From contig JAUTXW010004703.1 of NCBI GenBank assembly GCA_030620095.1, positions 310,001 to 374,000 of the forward strand: DNA of 64,000 nucleotides, given 5' to 3'. Of this stretch, positions 23,767 through 36,441 are shown piece by piece. Numbering within the stretch: the first letter of the stretch is position 1; each line of letters opens with the position of its first letter. The position numbers were made by a program, and so were the translations under genes. The DNA comes from Kuschelorhynchus macadamiae. Lineage: Eukaryota; Arthropoda; Insecta; Coleoptera; Curculionidae. Below the pieces are notes generated by a model. That model was not told the DNA's origin. It saw only the letters and a program-made list of their open reading frames with translations, and searched no databases.

Positions 23767-26315
23767 CAAGGGCGTGCGGTGAAATTTTAAGAAAGGGAAG
23801 CAGTTTTCCGAAACTTACTTATTTGTAATGTAATTCTATTCCTCGATCATTTTTTGCAAATTCGTCAATGACGTCATCATAAAAACGTCGATGCTCCGAC
23901 ATATTTTGGAGAAGTTTATTTTCAATTGACAACAGCGATGTATGCGAAAGACTCTCCTACCCGTTGAATTTCTCACGAAATTTTTTGTACGTTTAACTTC
24001 GAGGCAGGTATTGTTAATACTAATTCACACAATTTCGACACTTCAGTGTAGGCATCTTCCAGCTCCTTGTGTTTTAAAAATTGTATTAGTTCCTTAGCGT
24101 TATTTTTTGCGTTAATGTCATCAGTTTCGTAAATCACTTTTAGTTTAGATCGCAGTAACGCTCGGTCGAAGAACTGGCTATAATGAAGAAGAAGAGATTT
24201 AAATGCATCTTCTGGAAAAGTTTTTTCTTTAAATGCATCAAAATTACAGAGCTCAAGGAATTTGAAATCATTTAAGCCGTTAAATCGATAGTTTATTTGT
24301 TGCTGAATTTGATCGATTATTTCATAAAAGAGGCGTCTATATGATGTTTGAACATCTCCCACCTTGTCTTTTCATCATCGTTTTCTCCCAAAATAGGTCA
24401 AAGTCATCTCTTTGTTGGCTTAACATGGACTTAAAATCATCCACTTTTTTAGGCAAAAAGCAATATCATTTATTTTGGTTTGTAATATATTAAAAACATT
24501 GTCCGAGAATAGAAATATTTCTGAAAATATGTTCAACAAATAATTAAAATTAAAATCTCGTTTCAAACAGTCCAAAAACCCCCTCGAACTATTTATTACT
24601 TCTGGGTCCCAAGTTTCATTATTTTCTATTATATTCTCAAACAGTTCAATCAGTGATTCACGATTTTCAGATACTGTTAACACAAGTCTTCCATTATAGT
24701 TCCACCTAGTAGAAGCTACTTTGAGCTACTTTGAGCAATCGTTTGTGGACAATGAAATCCAAAGCTTGTGTACGTTTTGTTGACTTGGAAAAAAAAGACG
24801 CCATGCCACGTAAAGTAACGAAAAATACTTTACACTCTTTAATGTGATTGATGGACTGGGATAAAATTAAATTTAATTTATGAGTAAAACAATAAATAAA
24901 ATAAACAATCCATTAATTTCTTTAGTAACGTTATAAACTACGGTATATAATGCATCTGCTGTACGATTTTCGGACACATTCTTAAAACTTAAAAATCGCT
25001 CTTGAATACTTCCGTCTGTTTTAACGTAGCTTATTACTATACGCTTACTACATAATTGGCTAAAATTAGTGATATCATTTGTTTCGTTAGCAATGAACCG
25101 CGCCCCGCCAATCTCATGCTTAATTCTTTTTAGAATAATGGTTGCAACAGCGGAAATTAAATCATTCTGGATCCGAATTGACGTTCCGCGAAAAACGCTG
25201 GACTGCTCTAAGTTATTTTTTAAGCAATCATCATATTTAGCCATTAAACTAAGTAAATCTTGAAAATTTCCTCTACTTGAAAAAATCCTTGTTGTCATGA
25301 CCTCTAAATCCCAATTCGTGCTGTCCGAGAAAACAAACAACATCGATAAGTCTTCTTAATATTTGCCTATTTTTATCGACTAGTTCATTGTGTTGGCGGT
25401 GACTAATTTCCAACTGTTTATTAAGGCCGTGTTCAATTCTGGTTTTGCCGAAGACTTTTTTTTATGATGGCCTTTAAATGCGCTTTGGTCATAATGTGTC
25501 TTTTTACAGCTTTATGGAAATTGTTTAAATCGGAAAAACCAGTTTTATTCGAGAGACCTTTTTCATTTTCAGAAAGTAAACATGGCCAACAAAATAATTT
25601 ACTTATATTCACACCCTGTTAGCCATTTAAATTGTTCGTATTGTTTTTCCGGATAAAAATGTCTAATACAGTTTTTTATTTTTGCGGTTAAATTTTTTAT
25701 AGACCGTTTTGCCCTTCGTTTGGAAATTATTTGAAGCTTATCAGCGAAATTTAATGTTGAAAATCCCTTTATTATTAAGACACACACCACACATTCGCAC
25801 ACACTCTTCTTACTAAATTCTACAATATTTTCAACGTTATTACCGACAGCCAAAATTGACGGTATTTGCATATGCACGTCCGTATTATTGTTTTCCATAT
25901 CGCACCATGCACGACACGACGTACGTATCACACAACACACGGATAGCCGTTGAAACAAAAAACCTACTCCAACGATAGCTTGCGCCACCACTTAAAGCAC
26001 GCGACTGAAATGCAAAAATTGCAAACAGCTGGTGAAAAGTTCAATAACCTCTGGCTCGATTCACAGGAAATCAAGCATACAGGACTTGGCTGCAGAGAAG
26101 CTAGCGGCCCGTATAGGTTTTATTAGATATTCTATTGTGGCTGGGTCGAAGTCAACGCCGCATTTATTATGGGCTTGATAATTAAGATAATTTAGCATTT
26201 TTAATATAAACCAAATTAATGGTTTCCTATTTCAAAAATTACATTTTAGAAGATGTTTTGTAATTTTTTCTGGGAAAGCACTGCTTCCCTTGCTTCCATG
26301 GACTGGACGCCCCTG
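23767..26315 (-). mobile_element. hAT element copy 2 (decayed)
   Basis: Same family as 3123-5781, in the opposite orientation. The ends are CAAGGGCGTGCGGTG and CTGGACGCCCCTG. Flanking 8-mers CTATGCGC (23759-23766) and CTATACGC (26316-26323) match at seven of eight positions. Confidence 0.82.
23950..25991 (-). pseudogene. hAT transposase pseudogene, copy 2
   Basis: Fragments in order are an N-terminal zinc-finger region (25991-25599, including MENNNTDVHMQ), the DUF4371 core (25343-24873, with the DETTD region changed to NETNDITNFSQL, so the first catalytic Asp is lost), a middle part (24683-24420) and the start of the dimerisation region (24362-23973, ending LVLTIPASKLNVQ in place of the expected SSSVER). 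Several frameshifts separate these pieces. It is not functional. Confidence 0.75.
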
Positions 26316-26534
26316 CTATACGCCTGTAAACTGCCTCCATACCCGCTATTTTGTTCAGTGAAAATGGGTTGCGAGGGAACCAAATCGCTACTGTACACAG
26401 CTTTCAACCAGATATCCAAACGTCGTTGTTGCGGATGCTTTTTCACAAAGTTATGTAGGATAGAACGGGAACATTTGGTTCTATGAGCAACAAGTACGTC
26501 AGCTATCTCCAGAGGTAATATGGATCAAAAGTAT

Positions 26535-26884
26535 TAGTCGCGTTTGATGGCTACCCAAGTGATTCGAATCAGCGACTTACAAAAAGTCGAGAAAGGGTTC
26601 TCCGTTCGAAGACAAATAGCTCAGACGACATATCATGTTCGATGAAAGAACACTTCTCAAGAAAAGTTCTTTGATAATGATTATAACAAAAGCCATCTGA
26701 TTCAAATGATTGAGACCTATTTTGAAAAGGATGGTACGAACATAATAGAGGCAGGAGAGGAAGCAGACGTTCTGATAGTAAATTTTACAGTAGGCCAGCT
26801 TTGATACCGTTATTATAGTCAACGAGGATGTCGATAGGCTCGTTGTGCTGTCAGGGCTTTCAACCAAGAACAATGTATACCTTC
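26535..26884 (+). pseudogene. First part of a reading frame split by hAT copy 3
   Basis: Plus-strand frames give VAFDGYPSDSNQRLTKS, then after a frameshift KFFDNDYNKSHLIQMIETYF and EAGEEADVLIVNFTV. The order FDGY, then NKxxLI, then ADxLIV is one I recall from an uncharacterised protein family common in arthropod genomes, possibly nuclease-like; that is memory, not a search. The frame stops at the hAT target duplication (ATACCTTC, 26877-26884) and resumes at 32025. At least one stop and one frameshift lie within it. Confidence 0.5.
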
Positions 26885-26932
26885 CAGGGGCGTGCGATGA
26901 TATTTTAAGAAAGGGACACAATTTGTAGAAAC

Positions 26933-28100
26933 TTACCTATTTGTAGTGTATATGACGTCATCATAAAAACGTCGATGCTCCGACATATTTTGGAGCAGTT
27001 TATTTTCAATGGATGTGTGCGAAAGTCTCTCCTGCCACGTTGAATTTCTCACGAAATTTTTTATACGTTTAAGTGTTGAAAAATTGCGTTCTACTGATGA
27101 ACTTGTGGCAGGTATTGTCAATACTAATTCACACAAATTCGACACTTCGGTGTAGGCATCGTCCAGCTCTTTGTCTTTTAAAATCACTTTTAGTTCAGAT
27201 CGCAGTAACACTCGGTCGAAGAACTGGCCATAATGAAGAAGAAGAGATTTAAACGCATCTTCTGGAAAAGTTTTTCCTTTAAATGCATCGAAATTGCAGA
27301 GCTCGAGGAATTTAAAATCATTTAAACTGTTAAATCTATAGTTTATTTGTTGCTGAATTTGATCGATTATTTCATAAAAGAGGCGTCTGTATGATGTTTG
27401 AACATCTCCCACCTTGTCTGTTCGAAGACGCTTGGCTTGTGGCTCTACATTTAACGTCATCGTTTTCTCTCAAAATAAGTCAAAGTCATCTCTTTTTTGA
27501 CTTAAAATGAATTTAAAAACATCCACTTTTTTTAGGCAAAAAACAATATCATTTGTTTTAGTTTGTAATATATTAAAAACATTGTCCGGGAATTGAAATA
27601 TTTTTGAAAGTATGTTCAACAAATAATTAAAATTAAAATCTCCTTTCAAGCAGTCCAAAAACCCCCTCGAACTATTTATTGCTTCTGAGTCCCACGTTTC
27701 ATTATTTTCTATTATATTCTCAAATAGTTCAATCAGTGATTCACGATTTTCAAATACTGTTAACACAAGTCTACCATTATAGTTCTATCTAGTAGTAGCT
27801 ACTTTGGGCAATCGTTTGTGGACAATGGAGTCCAAAGCTTGCGTACGTTTTGTTGACTTGGAAAAAAAGCAGGCATGCCACTTAAAGTAACGAAAAATAC
27901 TTTACCCTCTTTAATGTGATTGATGGACTGAGATAAAAATAAATTTAATTTATGAGCAAAACAATGGACAAACACAGCACTTGGGAAAGTTTCTCGAACT
28001 TTAGCTTGCAGATTCCCTAATTGTCCTGCCATCACTGCAGCTCCATCCTAGCTTTGAGCAACTAATTTTTTCTCCTTAATAATGTTATAAACTACGGTAT
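26933..28100 (-). pseudogene. hAT transposase pseudogene copy 3, C-terminal half
   Basis: Holds MMAGQLGNLQAK with HCFAHKLNLFLS (28035-27799), a middle stretch (27766-27470) and the C-terminal dimerisation region (27460-26933) with IPATSSSVERNFSTLKR. The matching N-terminal half is at 30739-31721. The break at 28100/30739 falls between the ETTD block and the YDG block. Confidence 0.8.
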
Positions 28101-30738
28101 CTCGTATTAAATACAAAAGCACCGTTATGTGAAATTACTGAGGTCTATGGTTTATAACAGCATATAACTGAACCTACTAGAATATCAAATACAAACATGT
28201 CCTTAATTGATTTACTTATTTCAAATATAGATTCAATCCAGGTTTGCGGAATAAGGGATGTTGAGATATCGGACCATATGCTCATTTATTGCGACATAAA
28301 TTTTGGAGAACCCAAATCTAATACTTATAACTTTACATACAGAAATTTACAAAGTGTTAACAATAAGCGATTTCAATCTGATATCGAACTAATACCTTGG
28401 CACATAGTGTATCATATGGCGGACATAAATAGCAAAGTTGATTTTTTCAACCAATCATTATTCGACGTTATAAACCTGCATGGTCCCTTAAAAAATATCA
28501 GAGGTAAAAATAAGCCATACAGACCATGGATTACTGCTAATATTAGATTAATGCAGAGGCTTCGTAATAGGACCTTAAATAATTTTAGAAACACCAAAAA
28601 TTGGGAGGACTGGAACACATACAAGCAGTATAGAAATCTTACTACTAGTGCAATCAGATCGGAAAAAAGGCGTATTTAACATATAGGTTTGGCGTGTGCA
28701 GTAATAAAGAAGCATGGCAAGAATTAAATAAAATTAATATTTCTAAAAAACAAAATATACATCTTCCCAATTGCTTGCAAAATGTAGATGAACTTAATAC
28801 TTATTTTACTAATATAAATAAAAATAACAATAAGCCTGATGAAGAATTTATTAAGAATTTTAAGGAACATAAAATTACACAAAATGAATTTAAATTTAGT
28901 CTGATAACGCAAGATACAATAATTTCCATTCTAAAAACCATAAAGAGTAAAGCATTTGGAGCTGATAATTTAAATATTACACTTATTTTACTTTGTTGTC
29001 CTGCTATAATTAATCCACTAACTCACATTATAAATGTTTGTTTAGAAAAAAATCATTTTCCAGATCAATGGAAGGAAGCCAATGTTATTCCGTTGCCTAA
29101 AGTTAAAAATCCTACTGAATTTAAACAAATCCGTTCAATATCGATTCTTCCAGTTCTCTCTAAACTATTAGAAAAAGTTATGGAACAGCAAATAATTGAG
29201 TATTTAAATATTAGTAATTTGATCCCTGAATATCAGTCTGGCTTCCGTAAAGGTTATGGTTGTGCAACCGCATTATCTCAGGTAACGGATGATATATTTA
29301 AAGCCCTTGATAATAATCTAGCTATTGTTTTGGTTCTTTTGGATTTTACTCAAGCTTTTGACATGGTCAACCACGAAATATTATTGGCTTTGTTGCAGTG
29401 CCTGGGTTTTAGCGGTGGCACTGGTGTCTTCTTTTTTGTCAGACAGAAAACAAAGAGTAGTACTTGATGGTAAAATGTCGAAAGCCCCTAATGTTGCCTC
29501 TGGGGTGCCTCAGGGTAGCATTCTGGGTCCGTTACTATATACTCTCTATACGTCGCAATTAATAAATAAATTTCGGTATTGTAGCCACCATTGCTACGCA
29601 GATGATACCCAGGTATATTATTCATTTAAAAGTACTGATATAGCCGAGGCCAATAGGTGCATTAACGCGGATTTGTACACTTTATATAGTAAAACTCAAA
29701 AGCTCCTCTTAAAGATTAACCCAACCAAATCAGTAGCTATTCTTTTTTGTAGTGATAACAATCGAATGAGTATTTTAGATAATTTAAATCTACACATAAA
29801 TAATGATCCAATAGATTTTAAAAACTCTGCCAAAAATCTGGGACTCTTAATGGATCATAAACTTAGATTTAAGGAACATGTTACTCTTAAACTAAAAAGT
29901 GAATATTCCGCCTTAAAAACAATATTTTCGCAAAGGCACTTTGTGAGCTATAACATTAAGAAAATGCTTTGTGATGCACTAGTGTTATCACCATTAAACT
30001 TCTGTGACACCATCTATGGGCCTTGTCTTGGTAATGCCTATGCTAATAGATTACAAAAACTCCAAAATTCCTGTCTAAGGCTTATTTTTGGTATAAGAAG
30101 ACGTGAACACATTTCTCATAAGTTAAAAGAAGCAAATTGGTTAAATATGCACAATTTTTACATGCTCTTGTCCTTTTTTATAAAATTCTTAAGTTTAAGT
30201 CTCCACCATATTTGCACAAAAAAATAACTTATCGTAATGATGTGCACAATCTTAATATAAGACGAAACCATCTATTAACTATGCCGTCACACAACAAAGA
30301 ATTTTTTAAAAGGTCTTTTTCTTATTTAATTGCATATTTAATAAACAAATTCAAAATAAATGATTTTACTGTCTCAGAAAAAGTTTTCAAGAGAAAAACC
30401 AAACTATTTCTTCTAAACCATATTTAATTGATTGTCTATGCCACAAAATGCTAAATTTGAAACTTAATACTTTCCTTTTTCCCTGTCCTTATCCATCTTC
30501 CATTTTCCTTTTAGTGTGTGCTTTTTTTGCTTCTATGTTTTTTTTTTCAAATTTTTTTAAAAAAATTTAACTGCTGCTTATAAATTTCTTTTTATTTCTT
30601 ATATTTTTGGCCTCAACAGAATACGGGGAATGTGAAATCTGAAAACAAGGCCCGTTAGTCACCATGATTATTATCATAATAATAATTGTTATTTTAAGTT
30701 AATTCGTTAACTGTATTTATTGTAACTAATAAAAGTCG
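28101..30738 (+). mobile_element. CR1/L2-like non-LTR retrotransposon, 5'-truncated
   Basis: The hAT sequence breaks after ACTACGGTAT (28100) and resumes at CTGCTGTACG (30739). Compared with hAT copy 2, about ten target bases are missing at the junction, and no clear target duplication is seen. The 3' end is TTGTAACTAATAAAAG with no long poly-A. The coding region runs 28115-30427. Confidence 0.8.
28115..30427 (+). pseudogene. Endonuclease/reverse transcriptase pseudogene (CR1/L2-like)
   Basis: Starts inside the endonuclease domain (KAPLCEITEVYGL, an in-frame TAA, then EPTRIS and MSLIDLLISN, and the final SDHMLIY motif). The reverse transcriptase follows: DQWKEANVIPLPK, then GFRKGYGCATAL, LLDFTQAFDMVNH (motif A), SGVPQGSILGPLLY (motif B) and CYADDTQVYYSF (motif C, catalytic YADD intact). 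The tail HALVLFYKILKFKSPPYL is typical of CR1/L2-type elements. Frame changes near 28680, 29430 and 30140 break it. The 5' part of the endonuclease and any ORF1 are missing. The clade is judged by eye. Confidence 0.82.
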
Positions 30739-31721
30739 CTGCTGTACGATTTTCGGACACATTCTTAAAACCTAAAAATCGCTCTTGAATACTTCCTTCT
30801 GTTTTAACTTATTATTAGATAATTGGCTAAAATTTTATCATCCAGATAATGGCCAAACTTGCTTAATTCTTTTTATGATAATGGTTGCCATTGAAATTAA
30901 ATCATTCTGGATTCGATTCGATGTTCCGCGAAAAACGCTAGACTGCTCTAAATAATTTTTTAAGCAATCATCTTATTTAGTCATTAAACTAATTAAATCT
31001 TGAAAATTTCCTTTATTTGAAGAAACCCTTGTTCCTCTAAATCCCAATTCGTACTGTCCGAGAAAACAAACAACATCGATAAGTCTTCTTTATATTTGCC
31101 TATTTTTATCGACTAGTATATTGTGTTGGCTGTGACTAATTTCCAACTGTTTATTAAGGGCGTGTTCAATTCTGGTTTTACCGAAGACTTTTTCTTTTAT
31201 GACGGCCTGTAAATGCGCTTTGGACATATTGTGTCTTTTTACAGCTTTATGGGAATTGTTTAAATCGGAAAAACCAGTTTTATTCCAGAGCCCTTTTTCA
31301 TTTTCAGAAAGTAAACATGGCCAACAAAATAATTTACTTATAGTTTCACACCCTGTTAACCATTTAAATTGTTGGTATTGTTTTTCCGGATAAAAATGTC
31401 TAATACAGTTTTTCATTTTTTGATTAAATTTTTCATAGGCGGTTTTGCTTTGGAAATTATTTGAAGCTTATCAGCGAATTTTAATGTTGAAAATCCCTTT
31501 ATTATTAAGACACGCACCACACATTCACACACACTCTTCTTACTAAATTCTCCAACATTTTCAACGTTATTACCGACAGCCGAAGTTGACGGTATTTGCA
31601 TATCCATGTCCGTATTATTGTCTTCCATATCGCACCATGCACGACGCGACGTATGTATCACACAACACACGGATAGCCGTTCAAACAAAGAACCTACTCC
31701 AACGATAGCTTCCGCCACCAC
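30739..31721 (-). pseudogene. hAT transposase pseudogene copy 3, N-terminal half
   Basis: Holds MEDNNTDMDMQ and the leader (31721-31413), then the zinc finger region (31416-31090) with LTGCETISKLFCWPCLL and SKAHLQ. It is continued by the C-terminal half at 26933-28100 across the inserted retrotransposon. Confidence 0.78.
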
Positions 31722-32024
31722 TTAAAGCACCCGACTGAATTGCAAAAATTGCAAACAGCCGGTGGAAAGTTCAATAATTTCTGGCTCGATTCACAGGAAA
31801 ACAAGCATACAGGACTTGGCTGCAGAGAAGCTAGCGGCCCGCGTAGATTCTATTGATTCTATTGTGGCTGGGTCGGAGTCAAGGCCGCATTTATTATGGG
31901 CTTGATAATTAAGATAATATTTTAGCATTTTTAATACAACCTAAATTAATGGTTTCTTATTTTAAAAATTGCATTTTAGAAGATGTTTTGTAATTTTTTT
32001 GGTGGACTGGACTGCACGCCCCTG

Positions 32025-32480
32025 ATACCTGCTTGCCCACGCATTATTTGACTTCGATACGACCTCGTCTCATTCTACAAGGCAACGTCCTCAACAGGCA
32101 AAGTCAGCGAGCAGTGAAGAAAATTTTGATGGCACTGTTTTCAACTGGAGCATAACCTTAACACAAGGGATCGATAAGCTAGCTAAAAGCCAGCCTCAGA
32201 TTATCGAGATTGCCAACAACGCTCTATGCAGCTGACCTTTACAGCTTCAGAATATATTCTGCCAAGTTCAATGCTGCCAGGGGAATACGTTAGACCCATT
32301 AAAATGAGGGTGGAAACAAGACAGCCTACGTAGTACACCTATTTAAATGAGGAAATAGCAGGCACCCCTGTTATTGCTACATCTAGAGTTATGCAGCTGC
32401 AAGAATGGATGAACTACCACTTGCACCATAGTATGCAAAAATTGTTCGAGCAGTTCGTGTTCCAATAACCAACCTATTGA
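32025..32480 (+). pseudogene. Second part of the reading frame split by hAT copy 3
   Basis: Begins at the target duplication and reads LAHALFDFDTTSSHSTRQ, then VFNWSITLTQGIDKLAKSQ, then further plus-strand frames with VIATSRVMQLQEWMNY. In the family I recall, a block like HAFxGCDTTS sits at this point after the ADxLIV block, so this continues 26535-26884. Stops and frameshifts make it non-functional. Confidence 0.45.
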
Positions 32481-34163
32481 GATTGAGGAGGTTGTTGACG
32501 GGGACGTCACCGATCCGAGAGAGTGGTGGATGATGATTTAGTTGATAAGAAAACTGGAAGAGGAAGAAGAAAACAGGAAAGCCGACAAGGATAATGAAGA
32601 GTCTGAGCCTGGTCCTTCAAAGGAGGATTATTACAAACACTTGTGTTATTATTGCAAATATTTATACTTAATTATTTTTATTTTTTATCATCTAAACCAT
32701 CATTTTTTTCCTGGAAACCTTTAAACTAGGGCTAAGATGATATAAAATTAAGTTTGATCAGTGCACCCCTACCATACCAAATAATCCTAGAAAAACCAAA
32801 TCTTTTACCTGAATTAATGTAAGCTGCAGGAAAATAATAAAGGACACAATTTGTTTTTGTAGGCTACGTAAGCAATGCTATGAAAAATATATAATGATAA
32901 AAATATCGATATTAACAATAAATAAATCAAACACTTCAAAAATGAAATAAATTACGGTTTCTAAGACTTGTATAAATTTATTGTAAGTAGTGGAATTCTG
33001 TACAAAGGAAGTTGTGTGTAAAGGTGAATTTATTGAGTTTTTAAATTATGCATTAAAAAATATTGTAAGTAAAATTATTTTAATTTACTTTTAACATTCT
33101 GTACCTGGAGAACTAAGAGTTTACAGAACTAAATGTATATTGACTTTTGTTCATATTTTCTTCCCTAAAACTTGTCCTGAAATGTTCAATACTTTGTCAT
33201 AAATCACCCTATTTATAAAATATTGCCATATAAAAATAATCAAATTAACGAAGGCATAAAATTGTGTCTTGGGCGGCTATCAAAAACAAGATACATCCAT
33301 ATTTCATAAAACAACATTTACACTTCCTTCTCAGACAAAAAGATTAAATTAAAACCATCTCAGAAACAATAAAACTGCCATAAAAATTTACGTAGGTCCT
33401 AAGCTTAGCACTAAAAATTAAATTGAGATATTAAAACTGAAATCAAAGTTTTATGGTAAATTTTAATTTAAAAAACATGATAAATCCCGCAGAGATAAAA
33501 ATGTAGACACTTTATCACCAGCTTAAGAACAAGATGTGAATACAAAAACCTATTGAGAAGTTATTGTATGAGAATTTTATACAAAATACGGGCCTTCCGT
33601 TGTGAATACCTATTACTGGGACCCTTTCCTCAGGTGTTCCGCTCATCTTTTGTTATCGACACTAAATAAACTACCCCAAAACAGCAGTGATAAATGGCCA
33701 CCTTTAGAAGGTTAGAAGTAGTCTAGGGCTTTATTAATGTGTAGTTTGGCGATAAGGGCTCCGGCATGCTTAAGAAAGGTTTATTTGACCTTTGAAGGGC
33801 TTTAATTGACCGAAGGATTATTGTAAAGACAAATTAGTAGACAAAATGTGATAAAGTGGGTTCACTCAAATATCCATAGTTCTATTTGTAGGAAAACCTT
33901 GCTAATTTAGATTTATTTGTGTTAGCATTAGATTGCAAACGACTATTTGTATGTCCCTATTTTAATTTTGGGTTCCTAGGCAAAAGGAACGAATTATTGT
34001 AATGGTAAAAAAAATACTTTCCGAGATTTCAGATTCTTATATTTCGTGATTCCTATATGCAAGCAATCATGTTTTTGCCATTTTCGTGAGTTTGTCTGTC
34101 GGCCTGCCTCCTGTTATTTCTATAGCTAATAAAAAACTACCATCCCAATTGACTTCAAATGTT
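32481..34163. other. No gene seen; GACAGACAG repeat piece at the right end
   Basis: AT-rich. A short acidic frame (32542-32724, EEEEENRKADKDNEESEPG) may be the tail of the split frame or chance. From about 33985 to 34163 the phrases CCGAGATTTCAGATTC, GTCTGTCGGCCTGCC and TTGACTTCAAAT match the repeat at 6520-7800 in reverse. Confidence 0.4.
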
Positions 34164-34170
34164 GTATATA

Positions 34171-36006
34171 CAGGGTTATGATAAATTAAGGAATAAATTC
34201 ATTATCTTGGAAATTAAAAAGGTAATAGAAAAACGCTCGAGCCCGTCGAATTAGATTTATTTGTACGCATATTTAGAAATTATTTTAAACTATACAGGGT
34301 CACTCATAAAAGTTGTACAACTGTCATCTTTGATTTTTTCAATACAACGCCTTATTTTTTTCTGCTGATTTGAATTCTCTATGAAATTCTAGACATTTTT
34401 GGTAAAACATAACCTATACTTAAAATATCGAAATATGTTTATCTAAATAAAACATAAAACACATATCAGGAAATTAAATAAGAAAACTACTTTATTAAAT
34501 TTTGAAAATGTCCACCATTTACAGCTCTACTATGCCCTAGACGATGGAAAAACTCTAGTTGCACATTAGTAACAGTATCACATTGAATATTTCTTATAAC
34601 AATTCGAATACGATCCTTAAGAATTTCAATAGTATGTGGCTTATTTTTATACACTTCGTTTTTCACATACCCCAAAGAAAAAATTCTAACGGGCTTAAGT
34701 CCGGCGATCTTGCCGGCCACTCTAATGTCCCACGTCGCCCAATCCATCGTCTCGGAAAGGTTTCATTTAAGTATCTCCTGACATCAGCTGCAAAATGGGT
34801 TGGTTCCCCATCCTGTTGATACCATAACAGTTCACTGGGAAGATCCGGGTCGTTTACATTAGGATGTAGGGTAGCTAATGCTGGTATAAGATTCTCTTCC
34901 AAAAATTGAAGATACATTTGCCCCGTTAGTGAGGAATCAAAGAAATATGTACCTATAACTTTATTGCCTACAATACCTGCCCATACATTAACACTTTGAC
35001 GATACTGTGTATGACTTTCCCTGTACCAGTTAGGATTTTCTTGTGCCCAGTGTCTAAAATTTTGTTTATTTACTTCTCCATTGAGACAAAATGTTGCCTC
35101 ATCTGTGAAACAAATTCTTTTGACAAATAACGGATCATGATTACACATGTTGGTCATAATTTCGCAAAACTCGTTTCTGCGATCTGAATCATCATTTATT
35201 AATTCTTGAACGAATTTCACTTTATAGGGATAAAAATTTTCTTTTTTCAAAAATTTGGAAACTGTTGTTTGATGTATATCATTATCATAGGCTGCGTCAG
35301 TAGTTGAGGAATGTGGATTATCTTGAAAAGTTAAGAGAACGTCTAGTTTCTTTTCATCTGAGATCCTAGGGCGACCTTTTCCAATGCGGTCCGTAACACT
35401 ACCAGTATCCGTCCATTTCCTCTCTATTTTGATCACTGCAGACTGAGTAATAAGTTGCCTATGAGGATATCTGTTGTTAAACAGCTGACAAACTTCTTTT
35501 TGTGTCCTAGTTTTATCACCAGTATCAAGCATTATTAGAATTTCAATTCTTTCTTTCTCTGTTAAGGGCATAGTCAATATTTTAAATCAAAATGGCAGAT
35601 CGTAAATAAATTATATGACTTGTCAACACAGTGACAGTGACAAATTCATTTTTCTTTGGGATTACGCGACAGACATAGGTAGGATATACAAATGTCCGAT
35701 AGGTTATTAAATACACAGGTTTTATTTAGATAAGAATATTTCGATAACTGTTGATTTTCAGTATAGGTTATGCTATACCAAAAATGTTTAGAATTTCATA
35801 AAGAATTCAAATCAGCAGAAAAAAATAAGGCGTTGTATTGAAAAAATCAAAGATGACAGTTGTACAACTTTTGTGAGTGACCCTTTATAGTTTAAAATAA
35901 TTTCTAAATATGCGTAAAAATAAATCTAAATCGACGGGTTCGAGCGTTTTTCTATTACCTTTTTAATTTCCAAGATAATGAATTTATTCCCTAATTTATC
36001 ATAACC

Positions 36007-36009
<3 letters not shown>
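34171..36009 (-). mobile_element. Tc1/mariner-like element with layered ~290-bp TIRs
   Basis: Outer ends TA-CAGGGTTATGATAAATTAAG and CTTAATTTATCATAACCCTG-TA. After 122 bp there is a second TATA-CAGGGTCACTC end (34295), mirrored near 35885 with one base changed. The repeats go on inward to about 34461 and 35711. The transposase (34487-35577) lies between. A (TA)n tract abuts the right end. The two-tier repeat could be the IR/DR arrangement with two transposase sites per end, or one element nested in another. Confidence 0.88.
34487..35577 (-). pseudogene. Tc1/mariner-like transposase, one frameshift, Glu in third position
   Basis: The main frame (35577-34663, 304 residues) starts MTMPLTEKERIEIL and has a DUF4817-type helix-turn-helix (to about residue 70), then the DDE domain: FTDEATFCLNG (first Asp), LLWYQQDGEPTH (second Asp) and ARSPDLSPLEFFLWG. 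The third acid is Glu (codon GAA), 41 residues after the second, where relatives in this window have Asp. A single-base loss near 34680, in TTTGGGG, shifts the frame. The tail continues to 34487 as YVKNEVYKN and ends GGHFQNLIK. Apart from this shift the gene is full length (about 350 residues). Confidence 0.85.

Positions 36010-36082
<73 letters not shown>
36010..36082. repeat. (TA)n microsatellite
   Basis: Pure TA dinucleotide tract that begins at the last base of the transposon end at 36009. A second, less regular tract lies at 36371-36441. Confidence 0.95.
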
Positions 36083-36090
<8 letters not shown>

Positions 36091-36370
36091 TATACAATAT
36101 ATATAAAATATAAAGTTACCGATATATAATTTAAAAATTGTAGGCAGTTTATGCTACAAGGTGTTTCAAAAATTCACTAAAAAACATATGCCTTGACTTC
36201 AACCTGTGTCTTATTCAGTAGTAAATTTTATTTTGTATTATTATTATGAAATCATTTTTGAAATAATATATTTTAGGCTATAAAGGCAAATTTTTAATTA
36301 TTCCAACTATAAATAATATATTTTGTTTGCAAAAACGACCTTTTTTCATTATCCCTAACTTTTTTCCATG

Positions 36371-36430
<60 letters not shown>

Positions 36431-36441
36431 TATATATATTT
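36371..36441. repeat. (TA)n microsatellite, imperfect
   Basis: TA tract with CATA and TTCA interruptions. No transposon end is evident next to it. Confidence 0.9.

Larger units (their letters stand above)
26885..32024 (-). mobile_element. hAT element copy 3, interrupted by a non-LTR insertion
   Basis: Ends are CAGGGGCGTGCGATG and CTGCACGCCCCTG. The 8-mers ATACCTTC (26877-26884) and ATACCTGC (32025-32032) match at seven of eight positions, so both ends belong to one insertion although they are 5.1 kb apart. The excess length is the retrotransposon at 28101-30738. The insertion splits the older frame at 26535-32480. Order of events: older frame, then hAT, then non-LTR element. Confidence 0.88.

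Noticed and set aside
26246..26446. 66-residue minus-strand frame resembling a zinc-finger gene tail
   Set aside because: It straddles the end of hAT copy 2 and its target duplication, so it is a chimera of element and flank.
32542..32724. 60-residue acidic frame as a host gene
   Set aside because: Low-complexity Glu-rich start and a hydrophobic AT-rich tail; no domain, and it lies just after the broken split frame.
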